In this document: piece after piece, positions 44,985-52,869 of the stretch
Layout: every line of letters begins with the position of its first letter
Position numbering within the stretch: position 1 is the first letter of the stretch
NCBI RefSeq assembly: GCF_028368935.1
Contig: NZ_JAQNDK010000002.1
Span: 744,001-808,000 of the forward strand
From: Sorangium aterium
GTDB taxonomy: Bacteria > Myxococcota_A > Polyangia > Polyangiales > Polyangiaceae
Direction: 5' to 3'
DNA: 64,000 bases
Position numbers and translations under genes: made by a program
Notes under the pieces: model-generated
Database searches by the model: none
Seen by the model: the letters and a program-made list of their open reading frames with translations, nothing else
Told to the model about the DNA's origin: nothing

Positions 44985-45021
44985 GTTTGTGATTGACGCC
45001 GGCTGTGTGAGCGTTCACATT
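44985..45021 (+). promoter_or_regulatory. Promoter/operator module, copy 2 (faces the esterases)
   Basis: GTTTGTGATTGACGC, six bases, then TGTGAGCGTTCACATT. The 15-bp block differs from copy 1 at one base and the 16-bp operator block at two (R/Y positions), with identical spacing. -35 TTGACG (44993-44998) and -10 CACATT are 17 bases apart. The nearest gene in this direction is the cutinase-like esterase at 45291, about 270 bases on; the leader between shows no other gene. It lies in the 333-bp gap after the damaged cytochrome operon. Confidence 0.7.
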
Positions 45022-45290
45022 GATCGCTCCAGAACTTCTTCTGCCTTGCCCTGGGTAGGCCATCACGCGCATCGGGCCCCGCGTCCTCCTGCGCGTTCAC
45101 CATCCACGGTCGCGCCAATGTTCCAGACGAGGCGCACGCAGGGGGAAAGCGCAGGAGTTGGGCTCGGCTGGGGACGACATCAGGGCGCGCTCCAGGTTCG
45201 GAACGTCTGGCGATCACCAGTCTGCCAATTTCATCCTTATCGGCCTGAAGCGAGCGCTTCGCGCTGGCGTGACGTGACCAGAGGGGCATC

Positions 45291-46343
45291 GTGTTCCACG
45301 AAAAGAAAGCCGTCAGGCGCTTCCATGTCTTCTGCTTGCTCTCGAGCGTCGCGATGCTGGCGTGCGGCGAGGAGAGCGGCGGAGCGGCGCAAGCCGCGGG
45401 CGCGGGCAGCTCGAGCGTGTCAGCCGTCAGCGGGGCGTCGGCCAGCGTGACCGCTGGGTCGGGTGGCGCTGCCAGCGGCAGCGGCGGCGCCGACGTGAGC
45501 GACGGTGGAATGGGCGGAGCGGGCGGAGCAGGTGACGGCGGCACGGGCGGGGCAGGTGACGGAGGCGCTGGAGCGGGCGGAGCCGGCGGCTCGCCGCTCC
45601 CGCCGATCACGGATTACTCTGCCGAGGGGCCGTTCGCGACGACCGTGGAGCGGAACGCGGGGCCCAGCGGAAACCACACGATCTTCAGGCCCGAACGCCT
45701 GGGTGAGAACGGCTTCTTGCATGCGCCGATCAGCTTTGGTCCCGGGATCAATACGCAGGTGACCGCCTACACGGCTCTCCTGTCGAACTTCGCTTCTCAC
45801 GGCTTCGTGGTGGTCGGCGCCAACCTCCTCACGGGCGGCCCCAACGCCCCGAACAACCTCGCGGCCATGCGCGAGGGGCTCGACTGGATCATCGCGCAAA
45901 ACAGCAAGGCGGGCAGCATCTACGAGGGCAAGATCGACGTGCGCCATGCCGTCTCCATGGGCTACTCGGTCGGCGGCACCGCCGCCGTGGAGCTCGGCGG
46001 CCATGAGGCCGTGGCCACCGTCGTCTCCATCCACGGCCACATCGCGACTGCCGCCCTGCACGGGCCCATGCTGCAGACCAGCGGAACGCAGGACACGGTC
46101 GGGCTTCCGATGCAGCAAAAGACGTACGACATGTCCCAGACCCAGACGTTCCTGGCGACGGTGATGGGCGCGGATCACGGGTACATCACGCGCGACGTGG
46201 GAGGCGTCCAGCGGCCGGCGATCGTGGCTTGGCTGCGTTACTGGATCTACAATGACACCGGTGGGAAGCACTATTTCTACGGTGATGATTGCGTGATGTG
46301 CACCTCGCCCTGGGTGAATCCCCAGCGCAAGAACTGGGAATGA
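45291..46343 (+). CDS. Cutinase/PET-hydrolase-like alpha/beta-hydrolase lipoprotein
   Basis: This 350-aa predicted lipoprotein (MLAC, Cys25) starts with GTG after GAGGGG. About 75 residues of Gly/Ala/Ser linker are followed by a hydrolase domain at about 105-335 with the layout of cutinase-like polyesterases: GPSGNHTIFRPERL, then NFASHGFVVVGAN, nucleophile GYSVGG (Ser226), acid Asp268 in SGTQDTVG, and His296 in GADHGYI. A C-terminal Cys pair (DDCVMC) is present. Substrates in this fold range from cutin and acetyl-xylan to polyesters; the shared operator with GH43 favours plant cell-wall esters. Confidence 0.8.
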   Translation: MFHEKKAVRRFHVFCLLSSVAMLACGEESGGAAQAAGAGSSSVSAVSGASASVTAGSGGAASGSGGADVSDGGMGGAGGAGDGGTGGAGDGGAGAGGAGGSPLPPITDYSAEGPFATTVERNAGPSGNHTIFRPERLGENGFLHAPISFGPGINTQVTAYTALLSNFASHGFVVVGANLLTGGPNAPNNLAAMREGLDWIIAQNSKAGSIYEGKIDVRHAVSMGYSVGGTAAVELGGHEAVATVVSIHGHIATAALHGPMLQTSGTQDTVGLPMQQKTYDMSQTQTFLATVMGADHGYITRDVGGVQRPAIVAWLRYWIYNDTGGKHYFYGDDCVMCTSPWVNPQRKNWE

Positions 46344-46398
46344 CCTCGCGCCGAGAAAGACGCCCTTCCGTGCCGCGCCTGCCTTGTAAAACCCCTTG

Positions 46399-46413
46399 GG
46401 TTGGATGCCAACC
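46399..46413. promoter_or_regulatory. Inverted repeat GGTTGG-ATG-CCAACC before the feruloyl-esterase-like gene
   Basis: A perfect 6+6 inverted repeat with a 3-base centre lies 13 bases upstream of the start codon and just before the GAGGAGAG ribosome site. It may be an operator or an RNA hairpin that affects initiation. Confidence 0.35.
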
Positions 46414-46426
46414 GAGGAGAGCACCC

Positions 46427-47551
46427 ATGTCGTCCATTGTTGGCTCCGTGAGCTCCGATTGCATGCACCGTCACTCTCGTTGGCTGCGGCCGATCTGGGG
46501 CGCCTTGGGCCTCTGCGCCGCGCTCAGCGTCGGCTGTAGCGACGACGCCGACGGCGGCGGATCATCCGCCGGTGAGACCTCCGCGAGCGGCTCCGGCGGT
46601 GGCGCTGCTTCCGGTAGCACGAGCAGCGGCACTACCTCCGGCAGCAACGGGGCGACCGCGGGCTCGGGTGGAGCGGACTCGGGTGGAGCGGGCTCGGGTG
46701 GAGCGGACTCGGGTGGCGCCGGCGGCGCGGGCGGTGCCGGCACAGCCGGGGCCGGCGGCGCGGGCGGTGCCAGCACAGCCGGGGCCGGCGGCAGCGGGGG
46801 CGGGGGTGACGCGATGAAGTCCGCCGGCTGCGGCAAGACGCGCACGCTTCAGAACGGCGCTGGCTCCGTGCAGAGCGGCGGGAAGAGCCGCAAATACGCC
46901 CTGCGCGTCCCCGACGATTACGATAACGACCACCCGTACCGGCTCATCCTCTCCTTCCACGGGGCCACGGGCAACAGCGGCCAAGTTGCGCCCTCGTACT
47001 TCGGGCTCTGGTCGCTCTCCGAGGGGAGCACCATCTTCATCGCGCCCGACGCCGTCGGCGGGATCTGGTCGGCCGGCGAGGATGTGACCTTCGTCGACGA
47101 CATCCTCAAGCAGGTCACGGGCGATCTCTGCATCGACACCTCGCGCATCGAGCTCGAAGGCTTCAGCCAGGGAGGTGCCATGGCGTGGACGCTGGCCTGC
47201 GCGCGTCCGGACGTTTACCGCGCCGCGGTGGTCCACTCCGGCGGCGGTCTCGCCCGGCCCGCGAGCTGCCAGCCGGTCGCCTTCATGTCTTCGCTCGGCC
47301 AGCAGGAGAGCGGCGGGGCCGGACAGACCTCCAACAGCGATTTCTTCGCCAAGCAAAATGGATGCACGGTGGAGTCCCTGGCCAAGGCGCCCAGAGGCGG
47401 CCACGCCTGCTCGGACTACAAGGGATGCTCCGAGGGGAATCCCACCCGCTGGTGTGATTACGACGGCGGTCATACGCCGTCGCCGAACGACGCCGGGCAG
47501 AACATGTCGTGGATGCCCCAGGAAGTCTGGACCTTCCTGAGCCAATTCTAG
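46427..47551 (+). CDS. Feruloyl-esterase/PHB-depolymerase-like (CE1 type) lipoprotein
   Basis: This 374-aa protein has a signal with lipobox SVGC, a Gly/Ser/Ala-rich linker of about 95 residues, and an alpha/beta-hydrolase domain of the CE1/LpqC type. It shows CGKTRTL at the start, PYRLILSFHGATGN (oxyanion loop), nucleophile EGFSQGGAMAW (Ser247), and GCSEGNPTRWCDYDGGHTPSPN holding the candidate catalytic His and a Cys pair. Such enzymes remove ferulate from arabinoxylan. It starts 83 bases after the cutinase-like gene and is probably co-transcribed from the 44985 promoter. Its TAG stop overlaps the first bases of the 127-bp repeat. Confidence 0.85.
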   Translation: MSSIVGSVSSDCMHRHSRWLRPIWGALGLCAALSVGCSDDADGGGSSAGETSASGSGGGAASGSTSSGTTSGSNGATAGSGGADSGGAGSGGADSGGAGGAGGAGTAGAGGAGGASTAGAGGSGGGGDAMKSAGCGKTRTLQNGAGSVQSGGKSRKYALRVPDDYDNDHPYRLILSFHGATGNSGQVAPSYFGLWSLSEGSTIFIAPDAVGGIWSAGEDVTFVDDILKQVTGDLCIDTSRIELEGFSQGGAMAWTLACARPDVYRAAVVHSGGGLARPASCQPVAFMSSLGQQESGGAGQTSNSDFFAKQNGCTVESLAKAPRGGHACSDYKGCSEGNPTRWCDYDGGHTPSPNDAGQNMSWMPQEVWTFLSQF

Positions 47552-47676
47552 AGCGGCGGTCACCCGCTTCGGATACGGGCCCACCTCGGCGTTTTCGGTG
47601 CTCAGCGCACGGGAGTGCGCTTGCGCGCCGAAAACGCCGATCTGGGCCCGTCTCCTGTGCGGGAGACCGCCGCTCT
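47550..47676. repeat. 127-bp palindromic repeat, copy 1
   Basis: The arms AGAGCGGCGGTCACCCGC and GCGGGAGACCGCCGCTCT, a second stem GGCGTTTTCGG / CCGAAAACGCC with a GGGCCC on each side, and an inner GCGCAC / GTGCGC hairpin nest into one long cruciform. It matches copy 2 (50648-50774) at 123 of 127 bases. It begins inside the TAG stop of the feruloyl-esterase-like gene. The rest of the 383-bp gap to 47934 shows only a short upstream region of the RsbR gene. Confidence 0.9.
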
Positions 47677-47934
47677 GCTGCGCGCGAGGGCAGCGCGCGA
47701 GGGCAGCGGAGGGGGCCGGCTGCCTCGCCGACGTACAGCATCAGTACCAAGCTCGATGCGCCCGCTCGCGGCACGACCCCATCCACGATGGGAACCGTGC
47801 AGCCCGCGCCCATCCCGTCGAATAGGGAATGTCTCGATGGGCAGCATCGTAGTGTGCCGGCGTACGGATCTTGCGTACATCTTCGGGGATGTCAATCTTG
47901 CAACCCCGAGCATGCTGTGGATACCGTCCGGCCA

Positions 47935-49275
47935 ATGGCGGATGAGGCGTTGGAGGAGATCGGGCGGCTCAGGGCAGAGATCGCGGCGCTGCACGCCCGC
48001 GTCGAGGAGCTGGAGAGCGCGCTGGCGGAGCGGTCGAGCGGCGGCGCGGCCGAGGGAGCGGCGCAGGCCGGCGCGGCGGGCGCGGACGTTCACGCCGCCT
48101 TCGGCGCGCTCGCGTGGCTGCTCACGCCGGCGCCGGCGCTGATCCGCTGGAGCCCCGACGGCACGGTGACGCGCTGGAACGATGGCGCCGAACGTGTTTT
48201 CGGCTGGAGCGAGGGCGAGGCCGTCGGGCGCAGGCTCTCCGAGCTCGTGGGCGCAGATCCCGTGTCCCCGGACGCGGTGCGTGCGCTCCTGCTCGACTGG
48301 ACGGAGAACCGGTTCGCCTCGGCCACGAGCGAGGGCACGACGAGAGACGGGCAGGCGCGCCTCTTCCGGTGGACCCACGCGGTGCTGCGCGACGACAGCG
48401 GCGGCGCGCGTGAGATCGCGGCGATCGTCGAGGATGCCGGCGACCCGCCGTGGAGGGAGCACGTGCTGCTCGGGCGGCTCCAGCTGCTCCTTCAGCTGCT
48501 GGACCACTCGCGCAATTCCATCTTCGTCAAGGACACCGAAGGGCGCTATGTCTTCGTCAACCGAGCTCACGCCGAGGTCCTCCAGCGGCACGTGTTCGAG
48601 GTCATCGGCAAGGATGAGGTCGAGTTGAGCCCCCTGGCCCCCGAGGCCATCGAGGACCTCTTGGCGAGAGAGCGTCACGTGATGGCCGGGGGGAAGGCGA
48701 TGCAGTACGAAGAGAGCCTGCTGCTCGGCGACACGAGCATTCATTTCTCCACCGTCAAGTTCCCGATCCTCGACGGACGCGGCGAGCCGGTCGGGCTCGG
48801 CGGCGTCGTCACCAACATCACCTCGCTCAGGCATGCGGAGGCCGAGCGGGCCGCGCTGCAGGAGAAGATCATCGTCGCCCAGCAGGCCGCCCTCCGGGAG
48901 CTGTCCACGCCGCTCATCCCGATCGCCGACCGGGTGGTGGCGATGCCGCTCGTAGGGACGATCGACAGCGCGCGCGCAGCGCAGATCATGGAGACGCTGC
49001 TGTCCGGGATCAGCAATCAGAGCGCACACACCGCGATCCTGGACGTCACCGGCGTGCGCGCTGTCGACGAGCACGTCGCCGATGCCCTGACGCGGACCGC
49101 GCGCGCCGCCCAGCTGCTCGGCACGCGCGTGGTGCTCACCGGCGTGCGCCCGGAGGTGGCGCAGACGCTGATCACCCTCGGCGCGGATCTGTCCGGTATC
49201 ACCACGCTGGGTACCCTGCAAAGCGGCATCGCGCACGCCCTCCGCCACCCGGGACACCAGCGGTCAGCAGGCTGA
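47935..49275 (+). CDS. Stressosome-type RsbR protein (two PAS domains and STAS)
   Basis: This 446-aa protein has an N-terminal coiled coil (about 5-30), PAS domain 1 (about 55-155; LIRWSPDGTVTRWNDGAERVFGW), PAS domain 2 (about 175-290; NSIFVKDTEGRYVFVNRA), and a STAS domain (about 320-440; RVVAMPLVGTIDSARAAQIMETLLSGI, ILDVTGVRAVDEHVADAL). RsbR proteins bind RsbS and RsbT kinase to sense stress. The first regulatory Thr (VDT in RsbRA) is Glu379 here, while the second (AQT) is Thr411. No RsbS or RsbT gene is nearby. There is no strong ribosome site; the start is placed at the coiled-coil Met. Confidence 0.88.
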   Translation: MADEALEEIGRLRAEIAALHARVEELESALAERSSGGAAEGAAQAGAAGADVHAAFGALAWLLTPAPALIRWSPDGTVTRWNDGAERVFGWSEGEAVGRRLSELVGADPVSPDAVRALLLDWTENRFASATSEGTTRDGQARLFRWTHAVLRDDSGGAREIAAIVEDAGDPPWREHVLLGRLQLLLQLLDHSRNSIFVKDTEGRYVFVNRAHAEVLQRHVFEVIGKDEVELSPLAPEAIEDLLARERHVMAGGKAMQYEESLLLGDTSIHFSTVKFPILDGRGEPVGLGGVVTNITSLRHAEAERAALQEKIIVAQQAALRELSTPLIPIADRVVAMPLVGTIDSARAAQIMETLLSGISNQSAHTAILDVTGVRAVDEHVADALTRTARAAQLLGTRVVLTGVRPEVAQTLITLGADLSGITTLGTLQSGIAHALRHPGHQRSAG

Positions 49276-49383
49276 ACCCGTCTGAAAGAGCAGAAGCTCG
49301 GACCGCCTGTCAGCCGTGTTCTTCGTCAAGCGGCGGCGGGCTCCTACCAGCGCCCGACGGATCGGTTACGTTGTCAGGACCCC

Positions 49384-50649
49384 ATGACGATCGACACCTC
49401 TCCCGACGCGCCCATCCCGTCGGTGCTGTCGAAGCTCGACGAGATCCGGCGGCGCATGGCCTCCCACACCGATCGGGACGACGAGCGGCGGATCCTGGAG
49501 ATCCTCGCGGGATCGACCGCCATCGAGCTCGACCAGCTGCTCCTCCAGCTCGATCTGCCCGCCCTGCTCGGAGACATCGACGATCGCCTCATCGGCCCCG
49601 ACAACCGCACGGCGCTGCTCGAGCTCCTGACCGCCGAGCGCCTCGGTGATCTCGGGATCCCGGCGCGCGCGGCGCTCGCCTCGGCGCTGCAGCGCGGCCG
49701 CACGGGCAGCCTCGACGAGCAGGCGCTGCGCCGCCTCTGGCTCGGCACGCGCGGCGCGGACGTCACGCGGCTCAAGAACGCGCTCGACGGCCGGGGTGGC
49801 TACCGCGACCTTCACCAGCTCTTCTACCACGATATCGACGATGACGCGTTGCGCGAGGAGCTCCTCGCGCACTTCGCGCGGGAGGCGGTCTCGGCGTCTG
49901 ACGCTCTCTCTGCTTCAGGTTCCGTGTCGGTGCGCGAGGTGAAGATCCTCTCCGATATCGACGACACGTTCTATGCGAACTGGAAGGACGCCCGGTACCC
50001 GAAGAAGACCGTCTATCCCGGCGTCCTGCAGTTCTATGCGGAGCTCGACCGCGGCCCTGGCCCCACGCCCGGGCGGGCCGGCGATCTGACGTTCGTCACC
50101 GCCCGCCCCGGCGATCGCCTCGGCCTCGTCGAGGACGCGACGATCAAGGCGCTCGCCGAGCGCGGTCAGCTCACCGCCAACGTGCTCACGGGCTCGTTCA
50201 CCCGCCTCATCGGCAACCGCACGATCGCGGAGAAGAAGCTCGAGAACTTCCTCGAGTACCGGCGGCTGTACCCGGAGTACGATTTCGTCTTCGTCGGCGA
50301 CAGCGGGCAGGGCGATATCCACTTCGGCCAGCGCATGCTCGAGCTCGCCTCGGAGGCGGTGAGAGCGGTCTTCATCCACGACGTGGTCGCGACACCCGAT
50401 CTCACGCGGAGGGAGCTCGCGACCTCGGGCGTTCACCTGTTCGATACGTACATCGGCGCCGCGCTCACGGCCCTCGAGCGCGGCCTCCTCGGCCCCGAGG
50501 GCGCGGCGCGCGTGGCCGAGGCCGCGATTGCGGCGTTCGCCGCGATCCCGTTCCCGTCGCAGGCGGACCAGGAGGCGCGCCGCCGCGAGGTGGCGCGCGA
50601 CGTCGCCCGGCTGAACGAGGCGCTACCTTCGTCGCTGCACATCCATTAG
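49384..50649 (+). CDS. App1-like (DUF2183) phosphatidate phosphatase-type protein
   Basis: This 421-aa protein has a helical N-terminal part (about 1-175) and a HAD-like catalytic domain (about 180-385). The hallmark SDIDDT at 190-195, TARPGDR for motif II and FVGDSGQGDIHFG for motif IV define the App1 type, whose yeast founder dephosphorylates phosphatidate. The exact substrate in bacteria is not established. The start follows a short AGGA. The stop TAG overlaps the second 127-bp repeat. It lies 108 bases after the RsbR gene. Confidence 0.85.
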   Translation: MTIDTSPDAPIPSVLSKLDEIRRRMASHTDRDDERRILEILAGSTAIELDQLLLQLDLPALLGDIDDRLIGPDNRTALLELLTAERLGDLGIPARAALASALQRGRTGSLDEQALRRLWLGTRGADVTRLKNALDGRGGYRDLHQLFYHDIDDDALREELLAHFAREAVSASDALSASGSVSVREVKILSDIDDTFYANWKDARYPKKTVYPGVLQFYAELDRGPGPTPGRAGDLTFVTARPGDRLGLVEDATIKALAERGQLTANVLTGSFTRLIGNRTIAEKKLENFLEYRRLYPEYDFVFVGDSGQGDIHFGQRMLELASEAVRAVFIHDVVATPDLTRRELATSGVHLFDTYIGAALTALERGLLGPEGAARVAEAAIAAFAAIPFPSQADQEARRREVARDVARLNEALPSSLHIH

Positions 50650-50774
50650 AGCGACGGTCACCCGCTTCGGATACGGGCCCACCTCGACGTTTTCGGTGCT
50701 CAGCGCACCGGAGTGCGCTTGCGCGCCGAAAACGCCGATCTGGGCCCGTCTCCTGTGCGGGTGACCGCCGCTCT
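50648..50774. repeat. 127-bp palindromic repeat, copy 2
   Basis: The same element as at 47550-47676, in the same orientation, with four base differences. One of them (GCGGGTGACC) makes the outer stem of this copy a closer match to its own left arm. It begins in the TAG stop of the App1-like gene and ends 35 bases before the stop of the convergent aminotransferase, so it could also act as a terminator. Confidence 0.9.
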
Positions 50775-50808
50775 GCTCGGCATGGTGCAGAGGTAGGCGG
50801 AAAGCGCT

Positions 50809-51981
50809 CTAGGCCTCGGTGAGCGCGGCGACGAAGCGGTCGACCTCGGATTCGTCGTTGTAATAATGGACCGAGGCGCGCACCAGATCGGGAATCCCGC
50901 GATCCTCGAAGTCGAGCAGCGTCCCGGCGGCGGTCGACACGCTGACGTGGATCGCCTGAGCGCCGAGCCGCGCCTTGATGGCCGCGGCGTCCTCGCCTGC
51001 CCTGGTGAAGGTCACGATGCCGCAGCGCCGCTCGCCGAGGTCGCGCACGGTGACCCCAGGGACCTCGGAGAGCCGCGCGCGCAGGCGCTCGGCCAGCGCA
51101 CCTACGCGGTCGCGGATCGCCGGCAGACCCAGCCGGAGCGCATACTCCGCGGCCGCGCCGAGCCCGAGCCGGCCGGCGACGTAGCTCTCCCAGTTCTCGA
51201 ACCGCCGGGCGTCGGGCCGCAGCTCGTAGCGGTCCGGCGCCGTCCAGCGGGCCGCGTGGAGATCGAGGAACGGCGGCTCCAGCCGGTCGAGCAGCGCGCG
51301 CCGGACATAGAGAAAGCCGGTGCCGCGCGGCCCGCGCAGGTACTTGCGCCCCGTCGCCGACAGGAGATCGCAGCCGATCGCCTCGACGTCGAGCGGCAGC
51401 TGCCCCACCGACTGGCAGGCATCGAGCAGGAAGGGCACGCCCGCGGACCGGGCGCGGCGGCCTATCTCCTCCGCCGGGTTGACCAGCCCGCCGTTCGTGG
51501 GGACGTGGGTGATGGCGATCAGCTTGACCCGCTCGTCGATCAGGCGATCGAGCGCGGGCAGCGACACCGCGCCGCGCTCGTCGCTCGGGATCGGGACGAT
51601 CTCCGCGCCGGTGCGCCGCGCGACCTGCAGGAACGCGATGTAGTTCGAGGCGTACTCGGTCCGCGCGGTCAGGATGCGATCCCCCGGGCCGAAGCGGAGG
51701 GAGTAGAACGCCATGTCCCAGGCGCGCGTGGCGTTCTCGACAAGCGCGATCTCGTCGGGCGCCGCGCCGATGAGCCGGGCGATCGAGCCGTAGACCGCCT
51801 CGAGCCGCGCGCCCGCCTCCTCCTCGGCCTCGTAGCCGCCGACGGCCGCCTCGCGGCGCAGGTGCTCGACCACCGTGTCGACCACCACGGCGGGAGGCAG
51901 CGAGGAACCGGCGTTGTTGAAGTGCAGGACGCCGGCGCAGGCCGGGGTGTCGCGGCGCAGCGCGGCGATATCCATCGTCAT
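50809..51981 (-). CDS. Class V aminotransferase (IPN-epimerase/cysteine-desulfurase-like)
   Basis: This 390-aa PLP enzyme has an N-terminal HFNNAGSSLPP, PLP-contact residues in LLDACQSVGQLPLDV (Asp187, Gln190), and the Schiff-base Lys213 in SATGRKYLRGPRG. Family members include isopenicillin N epimerase-like, EgtE-like and SufS-like enzymes; this one lacks a clear active-site Cys of SufS in the usual loop. The substrate is unknown. GAGGAG lies 7 bases before the ATG at 51981. It is followed upstream on the same strand by an AraC regulator gene 99 bases away. Confidence 0.85.
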   Translation of the reverse strand: MTMDIAALRRDTPACAGVLHFNNAGSSLPPAVVVDTVVEHLRREAAVGGYEAEEEAGARLEAVYGSIARLIGAAPDEIALVENATRAWDMAFYSLRFGPGDRILTARTEYASNYIAFLQVARRTGAEIVPIPSDERGAVSLPALDRLIDERVKLIAITHVPTNGGLVNPAEEIGRRARSAGVPFLLDACQSVGQLPLDVEAIGCDLLSATGRKYLRGPRGTGFLYVRRALLDRLEPPFLDLHAARWTAPDRYELRPDARRFENWESYVAGRLGLGAAAEYALRLGLPAIRDRVGALAERLRARLSEVPGVTVRDLGERRCGIVTFTRAGEDAAAIKARLGAQAIHVSVSTAAGTLLDFEDRGIPDLVRASVHYYNDESEVDRFVAALTEA

Positions 51982-52080
51982 GAGTCATCTCCTCGAGAGG
52001 CCGACACGCTGCCGGCTGGGCAGCTCCACGTCAATCGCGGCGGCCGCCGGCGGCAGCTCGCCGGTGAAGCGCGGTGCGGG

Positions 52081-52827
52081 CTATTCCATCAGCCCGCTGC
52101 GCAGCTCGCTCGGGGAGTAGCCGAGCATGCGGCGGCACGTCCGCGAGAAGTGCGCGAGGTCGGCGAACCCCGCCGCGTGGGCGGCGCCCGTGGCGTCGAG
52201 ACGCGCGAACGCCCCGAGCGCGACGAGCAGCCGGCGCCAGAGCTGGAACGTGCGGATGGGCAGCCCCACGTCGCGCACGAACAGCGCCTGCAGGTGCGCC
52301 TCGGAGATGCCGGCGCGAGAGACCGCGAGGCGCCGGTCCGCGGCCGGCTCGCGCAGCGCCTCCAGGACGCGGGCGACCCGCACATCCAGGGCGCGGCGCG
52401 GCGACTCCCTCGCGAGCCAGGACGCGACCTCGCGCGCGAGGCCGTCGAGCACGTCGGGGCGCGACAGGGACGCGCGGTGCGCCGCCACGGCCCCGTCGAG
52501 GCGCGAGAGGAGCCGGCCTTCGAGCGGACAGGGGCCGCCGCGCAGGCGCGCATGACCCGCCACGTGCGGCACCTTCTGCGGGTCGTACAGGAACCCGAGC
52601 GTCGGTCCGGGGCTCGTGGCGGCGTGCCACAGGTCGGGGGGCACCACGACCGCGCGCCCGCGCACGACCGCGCCGCCCGGCTCGGTCACGGTCACCTCGC
52701 GCTCGATCCCCACCAGGATCGCCGCGCCGTGCTCGGCGTGGAGCGTCGACCTCATCGCCGTCGAGGCGCGCACCGCGAAGGCGTCCGCGATCACGGCGCC
52801 GATCCGGGATTCGTTCAAGCGGCCCAC
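52081..52827 (-). CDS. AraC-family transcriptional regulator
   Basis: This 248-aa protein has a cupin-like N-terminal sensor (about 10-100; GRAVVVPPDLWHAATS) and a C-terminal AraC domain with two HTHs (about 150-245; ISEAHLQALFVRDVGLPIRTFQLWRRLLVALGAF, then ATGAAHAAGFADLAHFSRTCRRMLGYSPSELR). The start is the GTG at 52827, chosen because upstream codons are antisense to the P450 gene. It is divergent from the P450 gene with only 42 bases between the starts, so a P450-regulator relationship is likely. Confidence 0.88.
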   Translation of the reverse strand: MGRLNESRIGAVIADAFAVRASTAMRSTLHAEHGAAILVGIEREVTVTEPGGAVVRGRAVVVPPDLWHAATSPGPTLGFLYDPQKVPHVAGHARLRGGPCPLEGRLLSRLDGAVAAHRASLSRPDVLDGLAREVASWLARESPRRALDVRVARVLEALREPAADRRLAVSRAGISEAHLQALFVRDVGLPIRTFQLWRRLLVALGAFARLDATGAAHAAGFADLAHFSRTCRRMLGYSPSELRSGLME

Positions 52828-52869
52828 GACCCCTGATCCTACCCTGGCCTCCGCTGGAGGTCGTGAGCG

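Noticed and set aside
44989-45450. A 153-aa plus-strand gene before the cutinase-like gene
   Set aside because: The translation is Arg/Ser/Ala nonsense that overlaps the promoter module and runs out of frame into the esterase gene.
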